This document shows positions 11,700 to 24,600 of a stretch of DNA of 64,000 nt, one piece after another. The translations under genes were made by a program, and so were the position numbers. Positions within the stretch are counted from its first letter, which is position 1. Each line of letters begins with the position of its first letter. The notes under the pieces are model-generated. The model was not told the origin of the DNA. It worked only from the letters and a program-made list of their open reading frames with translations, and searched no databases. Source of the stretch: Bostrychus sinensis (taxonomy: Eukaryota; Chordata; Actinopteri; Gobiiformes; Eleotridae); contig CM036254.1 in the NCBI GenBank assembly GCA_020698575.1, positions 30,222,526 through 30,286,525 of the forward strand. Direction: 5' to 3'.

Positions 11700-14638
11700 T
11701 TCTTTTTTGTAGACAAAAATATCTTTTAAATGGAGGGAGAAAATGAAAGTTTATAAAAATATTCATGCAGCCACGTTCCATCAATACAGCTCATTCACAC
11801 TGTATGGTCTATAAATATTAGCATTAGTCATGAGTCAGGTTACGTCTCTGTTTTATCTTCCCTACAAGCTGTTTGCTAATACATTGAGCTAATCTGGAGA
11901 AATGTAAAATATTTTCAACCACAATTAAATATGACAAACAAACCAAATTATATTCATAAAAATCCTTGTTTATTTCAAAGTCGTTTCATCCACAAATATT
12001 ACAAATCTGCACTGTCATATGAAGAATACATTTGTTACAATAACTGCTGTGCGTTTATTTCACACACTCAAAGTCGTACCATTCAGTTGCAGAATAAAAT
12101 AGAAACGTCTAGCACACAAACAACAGCAGATTGGTTAGGCAAGTCCGGCTGTATAGGATTACTGTTTAGAGTTAAATCCAATGTGGCTTTAGGATAATCC
12201 CATCACAGCAGCAGCAGCAGCAGCGGCAGCAGCAGCCCAGTGTTACTGTACGGTAGAGCCTGTTAGTGTGGAGGACAGCCTGTGGTGAGGGAACAGAGGA
12301 GACAGAGTGACACAAGCCTGGGTCCGTTCATTTAAAACAACTCACCATTTTTAAATCAAGGAGCTTTTTTATGAATGTGGATACTGTTATGGGGAAACCC
12401 AGTCTGTGTGGAGAACTGGCCAGACTCATACATACAGTACAGAGTACAGCTGTATAACAAGCAGCCTGTGCTGAGAGAAATGCACATTTACAGACAAGAT
12501 CTCCCACAAGGCATTTACAATCCCACACTGTAGAGAAATTTATTTTTTTTACAGGAAAATACTGTCATGTTTACATTTTTTTTTTAAATCATGCAGCTGT
12601 GGTTGCCAGAAAGTTTTTGTAAAAAGTGATATAGAGATAATATGAAGCTTTTTCATTTTTACAGTACAATACTGTAAAAACAACTAATCGTTCACATTGC
12701 TGAGAGAACATGAGTCACGTTAACATGGTGGAAATAGGGGTCAAGTTTTATATTTAATATCAAAAATTTACAGGCGCTACTTTAAAAGTGCTATCAGCAG
12801 TATATATATTTTTATACTTCATAAAAATTACCCACGTGTCCCAAGATATGAAGTAAACATGTTTAAATCAATTATTAGCATTACTGATAACAATGCAGTA
12901 GTAGTGCAGCTGATATTCACAATTAAAGATATATGTCGCATTATGGCCAAGGTGTTTTTGTTTACATTTTTTGTTTTGGTTTTAAAACTGCATTGCTGAT
13001 CGTCCAATCAGAAAAGCTTTTGATTTAGTCTGCAGTACCATTTCAAACCAGTACGAGCACATGCTCCTTACATTATCTTTAAGTAAATGGAAAATAAAAT
13101 TGAATTGTGAATGCCCTTCTTTAAAGAAATTATTTTATATGTGTTATTCCTTATTTTATCTCTTAGTTTATACCTGGTTTAGTCAAGATTTAGGCAAATT
13201 TTAGTCCAATAATGATGGTAGGGAAAGCAAATATTTTTTTGGTGATACTAGGTGTGAAAAGTTTGCGATCCACTGTATAAAGTTGCATACAATAGCCAGC
13301 CATAATGAGTCACAATTTGAAAATTCTTGTTATTGTAGTATGGGTTTGGAAACTCCTTCACAGCAACTCCTAAATGATAGACATCAGAACTACTGTAAAC
13401 ATTTATCTAAAATGGGTGTGTGCAATGCTTTATCACTGATTGGTTGTTTATGTTTATGTTTATCCAGGAGTTTATTCTGCTTATGATGGTATTGCCCCCA
13501 TTAGAAATTCAACTTCACAAAAAACATCATTTTTTAACAAAAGGAAAAAAAAGGCTCTCCATGCTACATCCTTGGAATTAGTTAAAACAATAAATAACAG
13601 CAAAACATAAACAGGTTTAACACTGACTTCTATTGTACAAACATTTTTCAGCCTGCTGCCAGCCGTGCACCATCTCATGATGCTATGGTTTACATTTACT
13701 ACAAAAGTGATTGTCTACAAAAAACACAAGTAAGAAACTAATTTAAATACTTCTCCTGACATACATTATCAAACTGTACAAAGCTCAGAATCCAGTGGAA
13801 AACACAGCTTTTGAAAAATTAGGAGACCACTGCAAAATAGTCACTTAAGTTTTTATCTTTTAGGTGGAATATGATAAACTGAACACTTTTTGTGTCACCT
13901 TTTGTCAATATTTTTTCAAATTTCCAAAATTAACTATTTTGAATCCTTCTTATGCAGCGCTTTGTACTTAAGCCCCACTTACGTTTTTTTGGCAGTCACC
14001 AGTGTTTTTTTAACTGGAAATAGATAATGGAAGGAGAAAATCCCAAGAACAGGTAGAAGCAATCTTGCACAAATAAAATTTTATAGTTTTTAAATATTAT
14101 CGTACTTTTATTGCAGCAAAATATTTTTATTCCATTCTGATTGTAGATTGTTGTAGTTTGTTTTTTGTTTTTTTTTTACAAATTATTCCTTATAAAAAGA
14201 ATACTATTTAATACAATAACAGTTTGTGGAGTATCTGGCTCTCTAAGTAAGTAGTAGAATTTTTATGGGCAGTTTGTAGAAGTGAGATTTAAGTAACTTT
14301 CTTAAATAAAAAATCGTAATTGAGGCCCATTGTTATTTAGAGCATTACTTTAAGGTAATTTAGGAAAATACAATAAATCAAAACAAAAGAAATGATGCAG
14401 CACTTTAAAAGCTCTCACTATTAAGCATTAATTAAGTATTAGCATTGTGTCAACATTATGTACACCCATTCAGTTATAAACATTGTTATTAATGTTTAAT
14501 TCTTGAGTAATAAGTTCATGGAGATCGATCCTAAATTAGAAACATCAGTGGTATTTCAGCATCTATAAACATTTTATTCACTAAAAATAGAATTACATTT
14601 TTATTCATGCTTTATTACTGCTTAATAGTGGTGAGTTA
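11700..14638. other. Intergenic stretch, no gene recognised
   Basis: AT-rich. It contains a CAG-type trinucleotide run and, at about 13150-13275, the end of a GTTTAGTCC-type hAT fragment. From about 14290 it holds a dispersed repeat with ATTAAGCATTAATTAAGTAT and ATAAACATTGTTATTAATG, shared with 30180-30430, 34740-34850, 35310-35410 and 61030-61340. Confidence 0.5.
12206..12236. repeat. CAG-type trinucleotide repeat
   Basis: Six CAG units, one CGG and three further CAG units in tandem, outside any recognised coding frame. Confidence 0.9.
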
Positions 14639-14646
14639 TTCTTAAG

Positions 14647-15138
14647 CAGTGTTTCTCAACTGGTGGGTCGGGACCCAAAAGTGGGTTGTGGAACTGTTTT
14701 AAGTGGGTCGCGTACCTTTACCAGGGCAAAAAAAAATGTCATAATAATAATAAAAAAGGTGGCAGTATGGGACATAAGGTGTTTAGAGGAAAACCAACAA
14801 CAGCTCTGTAACGTCACTGTTTCACTTCTCAGGTTGAAGTGAGGTTAAAAAGGCTGAAGTTGAAGAGTTGTGGTTTTAAATGAAAATGCAGTTAAGTGAA
14901 TATAAAAGGGGATAGTTCCCTCTCTGGCATTACCACCTGCTTGGTTTATCCTTAAATGTGTTCTTTTTTAGTGTTGGCACACTGTGACATTATGATGTTA
15001 CTCTATATCAGGTTCAAACTGCATAATGCATTTATTCAAAACATTTGATCAGTAGAAATCGCTCTTTTTTGGGGGGGTCGTGGATTGTAATTACAGAGTT
15101 CTGGTGGGTCCTGAAGCCAGACCAGTTGAGAACCACTG
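14647..15138. mobile_element. hAT-type non-autonomous transposon
   Basis: The ends are CAGTGTTTCTCAACTGGT and, inverted, CAGTGGTTCTCAACTGGT. They are flanked by near-identical 8-bp repeats, TTCTTAAG (14639-14646) and TTCTAAAG (15139-15146). CAGTG termini with 8-bp target duplications are characteristic of the hAT superfamily. It is 492 bp long with no transposase. Confidence 0.85.
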
Positions 15139-16280
15139 TTCTAAAGTGTTACCTGAAAGATCCACTTGTACAGAATGGTAATAATGTTTTGACTAAAGTC
15201 TGTATTTTTATTACCGCTTCCCTGCATCTTGCTCTCGACCAGTTTTTCAAATTGCTGTTAGGTAACTTTATACCACTCTTCCAGCTTTGTCTGATGGCCT
15301 GCAAGCTCATAAAGCAGAGAGAGGTGTGCAAAGGAATTTGACAGACACTGGCCTGGAATCAGACTCAGAGAGAGGCTAATTTAAGGCTAAATTGCAGCAG
15401 TCTTTTATGAATTTTCCAGAGCTGTATCTCTAAAATCCTAACCTAAGCCTGAGTAGACAGTGAAGCCTGTCTGTAGATAATATATTTAACATGGACCGCA
15501 GCAGCTGTATTCATTAGAGAGGGCATGTTTGGACACTGGTTCAGACAGCGCCTCACATTTCTCATGAATCATCAAAAACAAGTGCTGACGGGACATCTTT
15601 CTGAGACTGTTGCGAGCTGTTTAAACCCAGAATATAGTAGGTCCAAAATGTAAATGATTTGTCGTCGCTTGGGATATATTCAGACTGCAAGTTTTAATGC
15701 TCGGAGGCAAACTATGGCTTTTCAAATGGTCTTCTGATGACTCTTTTATTCATCCATTCATTTTCTAGTGCTGTACCTATTAGGGATACAGGGCTGAATC
15801 ACATCCCAGCAGTTTTGGGTCTGAGTGGGATGCACTGCCAGTCAATCATAGGGCTAACTCCATTTCAGTAATATATAATACCTGGATGAATTCTTTTTAC
15901 AGTCATAGCTGCCATCTCAATGTCCTTATTTAAGCCGTAGATCACTTTTATAGAGGTCATTTGTACTCCATCTATAAATATAGCTCTGGCTTCACTGGTC
16001 CGCCAACTTTCTTCTGGTCAGATTTTCATGAAATTTTTAGGAACGGTCAATCATGGGCCAAGGACAAAATCTTTACTTTCTGTTATGGATCCACATTACT
16101 GTCTTAATCCAGGAATGCTGAACCTTAGATAGACAGAGATATACCAGTAGATACTAACTCCAGCCACAAGGGGTCAGTAAAGGAAGTTTCTTTTTTATAC
16201 ACCATTGCGAATCAATAAAACTATGATTTTTACACCAAATGCCGTTCCTGTAACAAACTGCCACACACTGTGACTGATGT

Positions 16281-16400
16281 AGGCAAAGTGCATACGTGTC
16301 TTGTCCAAGGAGACAACGACAATATGGGGTCAGAGCAGGAATTGAACCGCCAACCCTCTGGTTAGTGCAATCTGCTTAACCTCCTGCGCTACTGATGCCC
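16281..16400 (-). repeat. tRNA-headed SINE fragment, reverse orientation
   Basis: On the minus strand the sequence reads GGGCATCAGTAGCGCAGGAG then a box B-like GGTTCAATTCC and TCCTTGGACAAGACACG. This is the same architecture as the SINE at 10238 but a different head. A separate SINE/L2-like tail, GGAAAAGCGCTATATAATAA, sits on the plus strand at about 16670-16720. Confidence 0.75.
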
Positions 16401-17319
16401 TTTAGCAGATTTTTTTTTACCTTTGTGATTGTAAAGGTTTGGTGATAGGACCAATACCTGAATGTTTTTAGCTTTAAATAAAACAGTTAACAAAAAAGAT
16501 GTGTTTAAATCTAAAGCACCTGGAATTACTAGGAAAATGAATTGTGGGGGGAAGAAGTACTTGGGAATAGGCTAGTATCCAGAGTGTATCCCACTTCAGA
16601 CCCAAAGTAACAGTGATTGGCTTCAGTGCCTCGTGACCCCTAACATACAGTATATACAGTGCTTTGGAGGTGGAAAAGCGCTATATAATAATGTGACCAT
16701 TTACCATACAGTAAGCAGTAGAAAATAGATGAATTCATGAAATAAAAAGCCTTTCCTTGATAAATATTGGCTGTGTCCAAAAATCATCCCTAATCACTAT
16801 ATAGTGGACTAGTCTTTTGTAGTGGTGTCTGAAAGTAGTTCACTCAAAAATTTCCACAATGAATTGTGAGAAGTAATGGACAGCGACGGTCACTTGGAAG
16901 CCAATCTAGACCAGACCAGAATGCTTTGCAAGTTTTGTTGGAGAACTGTGGGACTGTGGCAAATCTTTAAACTGAACACAACACATACTTTCTGTTGTGA
17001 CGTAATAATGAATAAACGCTATTAAAAAGCCATTACTGTGTAAAATTGCTGGTGGAATGTAACAGTAGATTTTACTTTATTTTAGAGCAAATATCTGTAC
17101 TTTTTATTCCACTACTTTTTAGTAGTAGTAAGTAGTAAGTATTTTGAGTTTTGGTTTAAAATCGTTGTTTTTTCTATGTGAGTACTTTAATACTTTTACT
17201 TGAGTACATTTTTGCTCCTTTATCTGTACTTTTGTTTAAGTAAACAATTTGAGTACTTCCTCGACCACTATTGCTAACATTAGCTTAGCTTGTACAGATA
17301 AATAAATAATAGCTTCCCT

Positions 17320-17570
17320 CTTGGGTGTGTACCTGTGTTCCCCAGTTTCTATGGACTGGGGAACATAGGTACTAGGGAACCAGTGCATTTGTGAAAGTAC
17401 CTATGTTCCCCGGCTCATAGAAACCAGTGAAGATAAGTACTGCAGAATGTAGGTCATTGCTCATTCTGGTAAGTCCTGATGTCCCCTAACCCTAGCCCTA
17501 ACCTTAACCCTAATCTTAACCTTAATGTTCTCCAGGGAACATAGGTACTGAGGAACCTAGGGCTGAACCC
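17320..17570. repeat. GGGAACATAGGTAC repeat with telomere-like CCCTAA stretch
   Basis: Three occurrences of GGGAACATAGGTAC or its complement surround a degenerate CCCTAA-type run at 17483-17525 (CCCCTAACCCTAGCCCTAAC then variants). It includes a local palindrome, GTTCCCCAG..CTGGGGAAC, near 17338-17366. Confidence 0.8.
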
Positions 17571-17599
17571 TCCCTCCTAGGGCAAAGGTGTCTGTATGT

Positions 17600-17925
17600 T
17601 AACGTAACACACACGTAACAGTTATTCAGCTACACAATAACAAAGAACAAACCTGGGAGGCTGAATAAGCTAAATTAACTTAACAAGCAGGTGAGTCTGA
17701 AGAAAGTTACCAGTAAGGAAGTTCCCTAAGCTCTTATTCTACATCACTGAATACTACTGACAGTAGTTGTCACAAGCCTAGAGCGCCTTCTTGCGGCTGT
17801 AGACGGTAATGTTTACTCCTTGATTCATGTTAAATTTGATATATAAGTCGCACCTGACTATAAGTCGCAGGACCAGCAATACTATGAAAAAAAGTGCAAC
17901 TTATAGTCTGAAAAATATGGTATTA
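17600..17925 (-). mobile_element. Partial GACTATAAGTCGCA element, reverse copy
   Basis: It matches the element at 41722-42283 in opposite orientation. Shared segments include TGATATATAAGTCGCACCTG, AAGCCTAGAGCGCCTTCTTG and GGAAGTTCCCTAAGCTCTTA. It is truncated and embedded in the 16769-18155 transposon. Confidence 0.75.
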
Positions 17926-18172
17926 TTTATCTAGAAATATCTCAATACCACTTAAGTGCAGATATTTCTTGACTAAAGTCCATTATCAGTGGAGCTCTGT
18001 GAACTTTTTTAACACATGGCCAGCGTCACATGGTTAACGGCAAGCAAAAAATAGTAAGTGTTCAACTCTGTTCACTAACTGAGTCCACTATATAGTGCAG
18101 CAACGTGTAGTGAATGAGGGGTTAGAGGCTATAGGGAGGAGAGTTGGACACAGCCATTGAAACTTTTGGTGT

Positions 18173-18178
18173 TTTATT
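18173..18178 (-). terminator. Candidate pcbp4 poly(A) signal AATAAA
   Basis: AATAAA reads on the minus strand 64 nt downstream of the pcbp4 stop codon. A transposon end (18155) with its TSD lies less than 20 nt beyond it, where cleavage would be expected. A longer 3' UTR using a signal inside or beyond the transposon cannot be excluded. Confidence 0.5.
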
Positions 18179-18241
18179 AAGATTCAATCAAAAATCAAGT
18201 TAAAAATGAATTTTAGCTTGCGGCCTGAATGAATCTCCTCA

Positions 18242-18611
18242 TCAATAAGGAGCAAACTTTTGTCTTTCTGACTTTTTCACTCCGGTGCTGGGCATTTTAG
18301 CCGTGTACGGAGCTAACCCCTGTGCTAGAGCGGAGGCAGCAGAAGGATGGACGGACAGGACAGGCAGAGTCTTCATGCCCAGCAGACTGGCCACAGGGAC
18401 AGCCGTGTAGTGTGGGTTCTGGAGGCCAGCGAGAGTGGAGGGTGAGTGGACGTTAATGCCTGTCTGCGCCGGGGTCAGAACGGCCATAGAGGTAGCGGCA
18501 GCAGCAGCAGCGGTGGAGGCAGAAGAAGAGGAAGACGGAGAGAAACTCATGTTGAGGTCAACGGGGGTCGCAGAGGAAGCGGCCTGCATGGTGTATTTAG
18601 CCATCTCCAGG
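18242..18611 (-). CDS. pcbp4: pcbp4 coding exon 12 (C-terminal tail and stop)
   Basis: This is the last coding exon. It completes Ser315 and encodes residues 316-437, starting LEMAKYTMQAASSATPVDLN. A Ser/Ala low-complexity run follows, then HYTAVPVASLLGMKTLPVLS and finally GLAPYTAKM..KKSERQKFAPY and TGA. Human PCBP4 has a related tail ([22 protein letters not shown] is its approximate end), which is the main reason for the pcbp4 call. The acceptor CACTGTCTGCAG|CCT has a run of ten C in gene orientation 25 nt upstream. Confidence 0.92.
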
Positions 18612-21600
18612 CTGCAGACAGTGGAGAGTAGGTGAGGGGGGGGGGTTATGGGTGAATCACAGGGGAAACAGAGAGAAGCAATGTGTTAGAGCGAGCAGAG
18701 ACATGAGGAAAAAAACTGTGAGTTGTCCCTAAAACCAAACTGTTTGATTAGTATATATACTGACTGCCAGCCACATATCATAAAAGACTAAAATAGATTT
18801 AGCTGATATTAGATATTAGACATAAATATATCTGCCCTAGTCTAACTCTTAGCTTCACTGGTTTGCATTTTGTGTCAGTGACTAATTTTGCATAATGCTT
18901 ACGGATCTGAGTGAATTTGACAAAAGGCCAAATTGTAATAGAGCACGGAAAAAATAGTCATATCATAAAATCAAATTTAGTGGAAATAGCATCCTCCAAG
19001 CACAAAAATGAACAGCGTAGTGTGATAGAATAGCTGCAGAAGCAGCATAATTTAACCACATGTTCTGGGGCTTAGCATATTTTACCAAGTTTTTGTAAAG
19101 AGTATAAATTATAACAGACCTGCTCTTTAGAGGAAGAGAGGGTTAACATTAAAAGACATTTACCAGCACTCACTAATGTCACTGTGAAAGTAATGCACAC
19201 TGCTGCTGCTTTACCGCTTTTTTTGTAGACATTTCAAATATATAAAAGTAAAATAATATATATATATATATATGCAATAATCACAATCTCACCAATAAAT
19301 GAAAATAAATGTGAATGTGAATGTGAGTGAGTGAGTGGGGACTACGGATGGAAATTAGCTCTGAGCTATAATCTGGTGTATTTACGGTACTAGCTGCTGT
19401 TCATTAATACACGCTGTCCCATATAAATAAATAAAAAAATAAATAAATAAATAAAAAAAATAAACCTACATTTAAAGAGCTTTTTATGCCAACAAGAAAA
19501 AACAAAACAATTAAAAAACAAAAATTGGCTGGGAATATTTAAAAAAATGAAGCCCTAGTATAGATACTTATATAATATAATAATATTGGTACTACAATTC
19601 TGCACTGCTTTCACAGTCAAATGAGGGCCATAAGAGGTCAAGAACTCTGCCAGGACTGTAGAGGGCAGCACTGCACTAAGAACTTTAATGTTTATTTAGG
19701 TCTTTAAATTAGTGATGAATCAATACCAAAGCATCTATACTTTCAATACTGATGCATTTAATTCTTGTATTGATAATAATCTGAAAGTGTTCTGCTGCTC
19801 CATTCACGTAAATTAACCATAATATGTCACATAATAATAGTCCTTTATAATACACAAAAACTCAATTAATACAATGGATCTGACAGTTGTTGTTGTGTGG
19901 CTGCATGTTAAGCAGGTGACTATAAGACATACCATTATGATGACAATAATGGACAGGTGGTCATAATGTTATGCCTGTTTATCAATTCGTATGAACAGCA
20001 CGCTATTGTCTGCTTTTAGTTGGTGCACAATGTAAGATGGAGCTTTAGCCTGGTATACCGTAGTGTGCTGTAGAATTATAATGTGCGAGAGTGAGCTGCA
20101 GACGGGTTGCACAAAGGGATTTTCTCTAAGTCTCTTCTTTCTTATGTTTGAATGCATTTCCCAAATATTATTCACACCAGATGCAAGATACTTTTACCTC
20201 CACAGTGGCAAGGCTAATGCGTTTAAGCTGCTTTTTAGGCTATCAATCTTAGAAAACAGATGCTGCAATTTTTACAGTATAGGGACTATATCTCAAACTC
20301 CCATTGAACAATGTTGTAAGATAGACAATTACTTATGTCGTCTGAATTATACAAAAAGTCCAGGCTTACCTTGAGCATAATAACTCATGTCTACTTCAAT
20401 ACTGTCTGTCATATCTAAGGAAAGATACAGTATGAATGGCTGCTTTGCTTAACTTTCTTAACTTTAGCAGCCTCATGTCATGTTCATTTAGAAGACAACA
20501 GTTTTTTTCCTTCACTGTCTATGGTTGACCCACAACAAAACATTATTGAGTCAGTTTTTAATGATTCACCATTACAAAACTGTCAGTATTTAAATATTTA
20601 GCTGTGTTATTTATAGGAGAAGTTATGTTGCAGAAGCTAAAGGCAAGAGCAGGAATCTCCAACAAGGAGCTTGATCAGTCAAATTTGATTTATCACTTTG
20701 CAAACCAACTTCTGTTGATATCCAATCAAATTCATAGGTGGCTGCCTCTTTTGTGCACAAAATTATTATTTGCTAGTTAGATGTCAATCAAACAGTTGTG
20801 CTGCTTTCAAGCTTGATTTAGTAATGATATGAGATCGGCAGCAAGCATGGCCGCGCTTAGGACTCTAAAAACATACTGCTGTATTTTCATGAAGATTAGT
20901 TATTATGGAGGGAACGAAAGTGCCAAGTGCCAAAATTACATAAACAAGTCCCTCATTAAAGAGGATATATTATGATATATTATGCTTTGATTTAATTTAT
21001 ATTTAAACCAATCTTGCAGTGAATGCTTTACAGCCTTTAAAAACATTATCCAACTACAAATAAATGTTTTTGATGGTGCCAAGAAAAAGGTGAAGGGACC
21101 AGAAGAGTGCAGCAGAGTTCAGAGGGTTGCGCTGTTTTGAACATAATCAAAGAAAAAAAGCACTTAACTTCCTTAACTTCCATTTTAACACAAAATGAAG
21201 GATGTCTGTGAGGAATCAGTGGAAACAGCGCTGTACACTATTTTTTGTAAAAATGAATGAGTTCAGACTAGATGTACAGGGCTTGATGATTGGCAGTTTT
21301 CATTCTCCAGCAGAAAAAACACTTGGAGACCTCTGGGCTAAAGCTTAAGTCAGTTAATTTTTGTTATGCTGAACAGGTAGTTACAGGTACATGGCAGAGC
21401 TTAATAGTTTGTCACTTGGAGTTTGTATATCAAAGCCACAAATCCTACATTAGGTTAAGTGTGCCAAATGAAACTAACTCCAGATCTGCGTGCTATTGAA
21501 AGTGGGTACTTCCACTTTTTGTCATCCATTTTCCTTTTTTTAATACGTCAAAAAAGTTCCACTTTTATTCTGACCTATTAACAACTCAAGTCTACACACT

Positions 21601-24600
21601 GGTGAACCTCTGCCCATCTTTAATTCTGGGACTTTATCAGATGCTCCTTTTATACTGATCTGTGCACAAGTAATTAGCTGATTCAGGTTTTTGTTGCCCT
21701 GTCCCGACTTTTTTGAGATGTGTTACTGTCTTCCATTGTTTTTTGGAATTGTCAAACATCACAGTTTCAACACCTGCCATGTTGTTGAGGTCCTTTTCTC
21801 TTTCAGGGTCACCAGAGCAAATCATCTGCCTCCTAATGTGCAGTGATTTGCATAGTGATTTGGCATTTATCCGCACTTGGGAGGGGCCCTAACAGTGGTT
21901 TGTGTGACCCCTTCTAGCTTTACACAGAGTCCCAACTTTTTTGGGTTTGGTACTGCACTCCACACAAAGCATAAACAGCCTTTAGTGCTTTAATATGTTA
22001 CCTGGCAGTGATGAGGTACTGGGCCACGCTGATGCTGGCCGGAGACCCAGTGATCGTGACTTGGCGCACGGAGGAGCCATCGGTGGCGCTGGCGATTTTG
22101 ATGTGGGCTCCGGAGGCCTGCCGGATCTCATTGATCTTGCTGCCTTGTCTTCCAATTATGCATCCGATAAACTGGAAACAGAGTGGAATGAAAACGTGCA
22201 AATATTAAAACAGCTGCCTGGGAATTGTGTAGGAATGTGGCAGTGTGTATTTGTAACAATGAGATCTCAGAGGCAAACAGCGCTGCAGTATGAAGCAATA
22301 TCTGTATGTTATGGAGAACAAAAAGTGCCAAAATGAAATAAATACACAATTAAATGTGTCATTAATGAATAAAAAATGTATTTTATTTAATTTTTATCTA
22401 AAAATATATTAATTCACTATTTAAATACTTAATTCATGGCCAACCCAAGGATTAAACCCAGAATCTCCTTGCTGGGAGGCAAGAGCACTATACATATTTT
22501 TACAGTTTATTTAATAAATAATTTCTGTATTTATTTCCAATTTTTGTCAATAATGACACATTTTATTTATTTTTTGCATATTATATTCAAATTTTATGTA
22601 ATTAGTGGGGCAATTAATTAATTAATGACACTTTTTTTTATTATGTTTTTATGTATTTATTTCATTTAGGCACTTTTTGTCCTCCATACTTTTAGGCTAA
22701 TTAATATGAAATAAATGGAATGTTTTTATGCAATTATGTCAATTTATATAGGCCTGATTACTTTGCATTTTTGGGGCTCAACTAATAATATACCACAATA
22801 CCTTTGGTGAAATGTTAGTGTAATTGGGCCACAAGTCTGTTTTTGTTTTTTGTTTTTCTGTGTGTGTGTTTTTTTTTTTTTTTTTTAATGAACTGATGGT
22901 TGTTCTGTTTATAATGATGCTGAAAAATGTCAATATTTAGAATTTTGGTTAGCAAGAGAGCTTCATAAGAGTTGTACTTTTCTTGTATTGTGTTGTATTT
23001 TCCTTTAAATGCGCTGATTATTTTAATATGACCCACTTTTTACAGAAAACTTAAATATAAATATATAAATTAATCTTTAAGATATATGCACTGTGCCATT
23101 TCTTCAGTTTAGAAAGTAACCAAATCAAAATCCGGACATTACTGTAACTCCTTTAAGGACAGTAATGGATAGAGTGAGTGATTGGCACAAAAGGGTTGTT
23201 AAGAGGTATATTTTTGTTCAAATGGAAAAAAAAACTCTCTAAATTGGGAAGGAGATATGAGATTTAATCAGTCTTCAGTCTACAACTCAGTGCAACAACT
23301 GTTTCACTCTAACAACACACCATCAGAGAGAGCAGGTTATGCTAATGGCTCACAGGTGGAACAACTCTCCCCTTGACTCCAGCCCAGGCCATTCAGCTGC
23401 TAATGGTCCTGAGTCTCATCTGGTTTAAACCTCTGTGAGCAGAGCTTGACATTAACTTTTTCACCACTGGCCACTGTGACCAGTCTTTATCTAAAGTTAC
23501 TAGCCATTTAAGGTTTTCACTAGCCACAGTTTAGTTAAAATGTTGATGTGTTAATTGTATAGTACAAGGGTGTTCAACTACATTTGTCCAAGAGCCAAAT
23601 TTTGACTTGGTAGACACTGTGAGGGCCAGACACTTTCATAAAGGAAAGGCATCAAGGCAATCTCAATCAAACTTGCTGTGCAAGTAGAGCTTGAGAAGAG
23701 CTACAAAATGCATTTTAAGTTTTTGTTCTACAAGATTATATGCCAGAGAAATGAGCAACATCATTTTATTGCAGTTTTTAGCTTTTCAGGCCAAGATAAA
23801 GTGATTTTTGATGTTTTCTATGAACTGCATAGTAAGAGCCCAGACTGATAAAAGATGGTTGGGGACACACTGAGCTGTCCTCTCAGGACTTCCAGAAGCA
23901 TCTTAGGCCAAATCTCACAGATCTGTAGCAGGGCTGCCATAATGGCCTCTAATGAATTGACAGTGAGAACAGTTAAAGATTATTTTTTGAGAAAATAAAT
24001 AAGGTAATCTCAATCAAACTTACTGTGCACGTAGAGCCCATGGAGTGCTACAAAATGCTTTTTGAATTTTTGTTCTACAAAGTTCTATGTCAGAGAAATA
24101 AGCATAGAAGAATATAATTTTTTTTATGCATTAATGAATTTGTGTACACAGCTAATGTATCTCTGCTTCTCTTAATATCATAAAAGAAATGGTGCACTTA
24201 ATATAAACCATCAAACTCATATTAAATTATATGTCACTTTCACAACCCAACAGAAAAAAATCTTGATTCACTTCAGAAAGGCTCAGCAGTAGCTCAGTAG
24301 GTAGAGCCATTTGCTCACTAATGGGAAGATTAGCGGATAGACTCTTACTACAAGCATTGCATACCACCATTGTGTCCTTGAGCAAGACACTTGACCACTA
24401 GTAAGTAAGTCTTTTTATTTTTGAGCTAATGTATCTCTGCTTCTATTAACATCATGAAACAAATGGTGCACTTAATATAAAACCATCAAACTCCTCTTTA
24501 ATCATAAGTTATAAAATGTGAATTGTTCATGTTCAAAGGGCCTCAGAGTCTTCTCCAGAGAGCGGTGGTGACGTAAACCAGACAGCGAGATGAGAGAAGA

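Larger units (their letters stand above)
16769..18155. mobile_element. 1.4-kb TIR transposon with 3-bp target duplication
   Basis: The ends are 12-bp perfect inverted repeats, GGCTGTGTCCAA. They are flanked by ATT at 16766-16768 and 18156-18158. Subterminal CACTATATAGTGGACTAG and GTCCACTATATAGTG also pair. A 3-bp duplication suggests PIF/Harbinger, but no transposase remains. The interior carries other repeats: a GTTCCCC palindrome block (17320-17570) and part of a GACTATAAGTCGCA element (17600-17925). Confidence 0.8.

Noticed and set aside
16769..18155. Idea that the 1.4-kb TIR element carries a gene
   Set aside because: No open frame with transposase motifs; the interior is made of other repeats.
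18435..18635. Plus-strand frames rich in Ala/Glu or Gly/Arg opposite the last exon
   Set aside because: Antisense shadows of the Ser/Ala-coding run of pcbp4 exon 12, which has splice sites and family identity on the minus strand.
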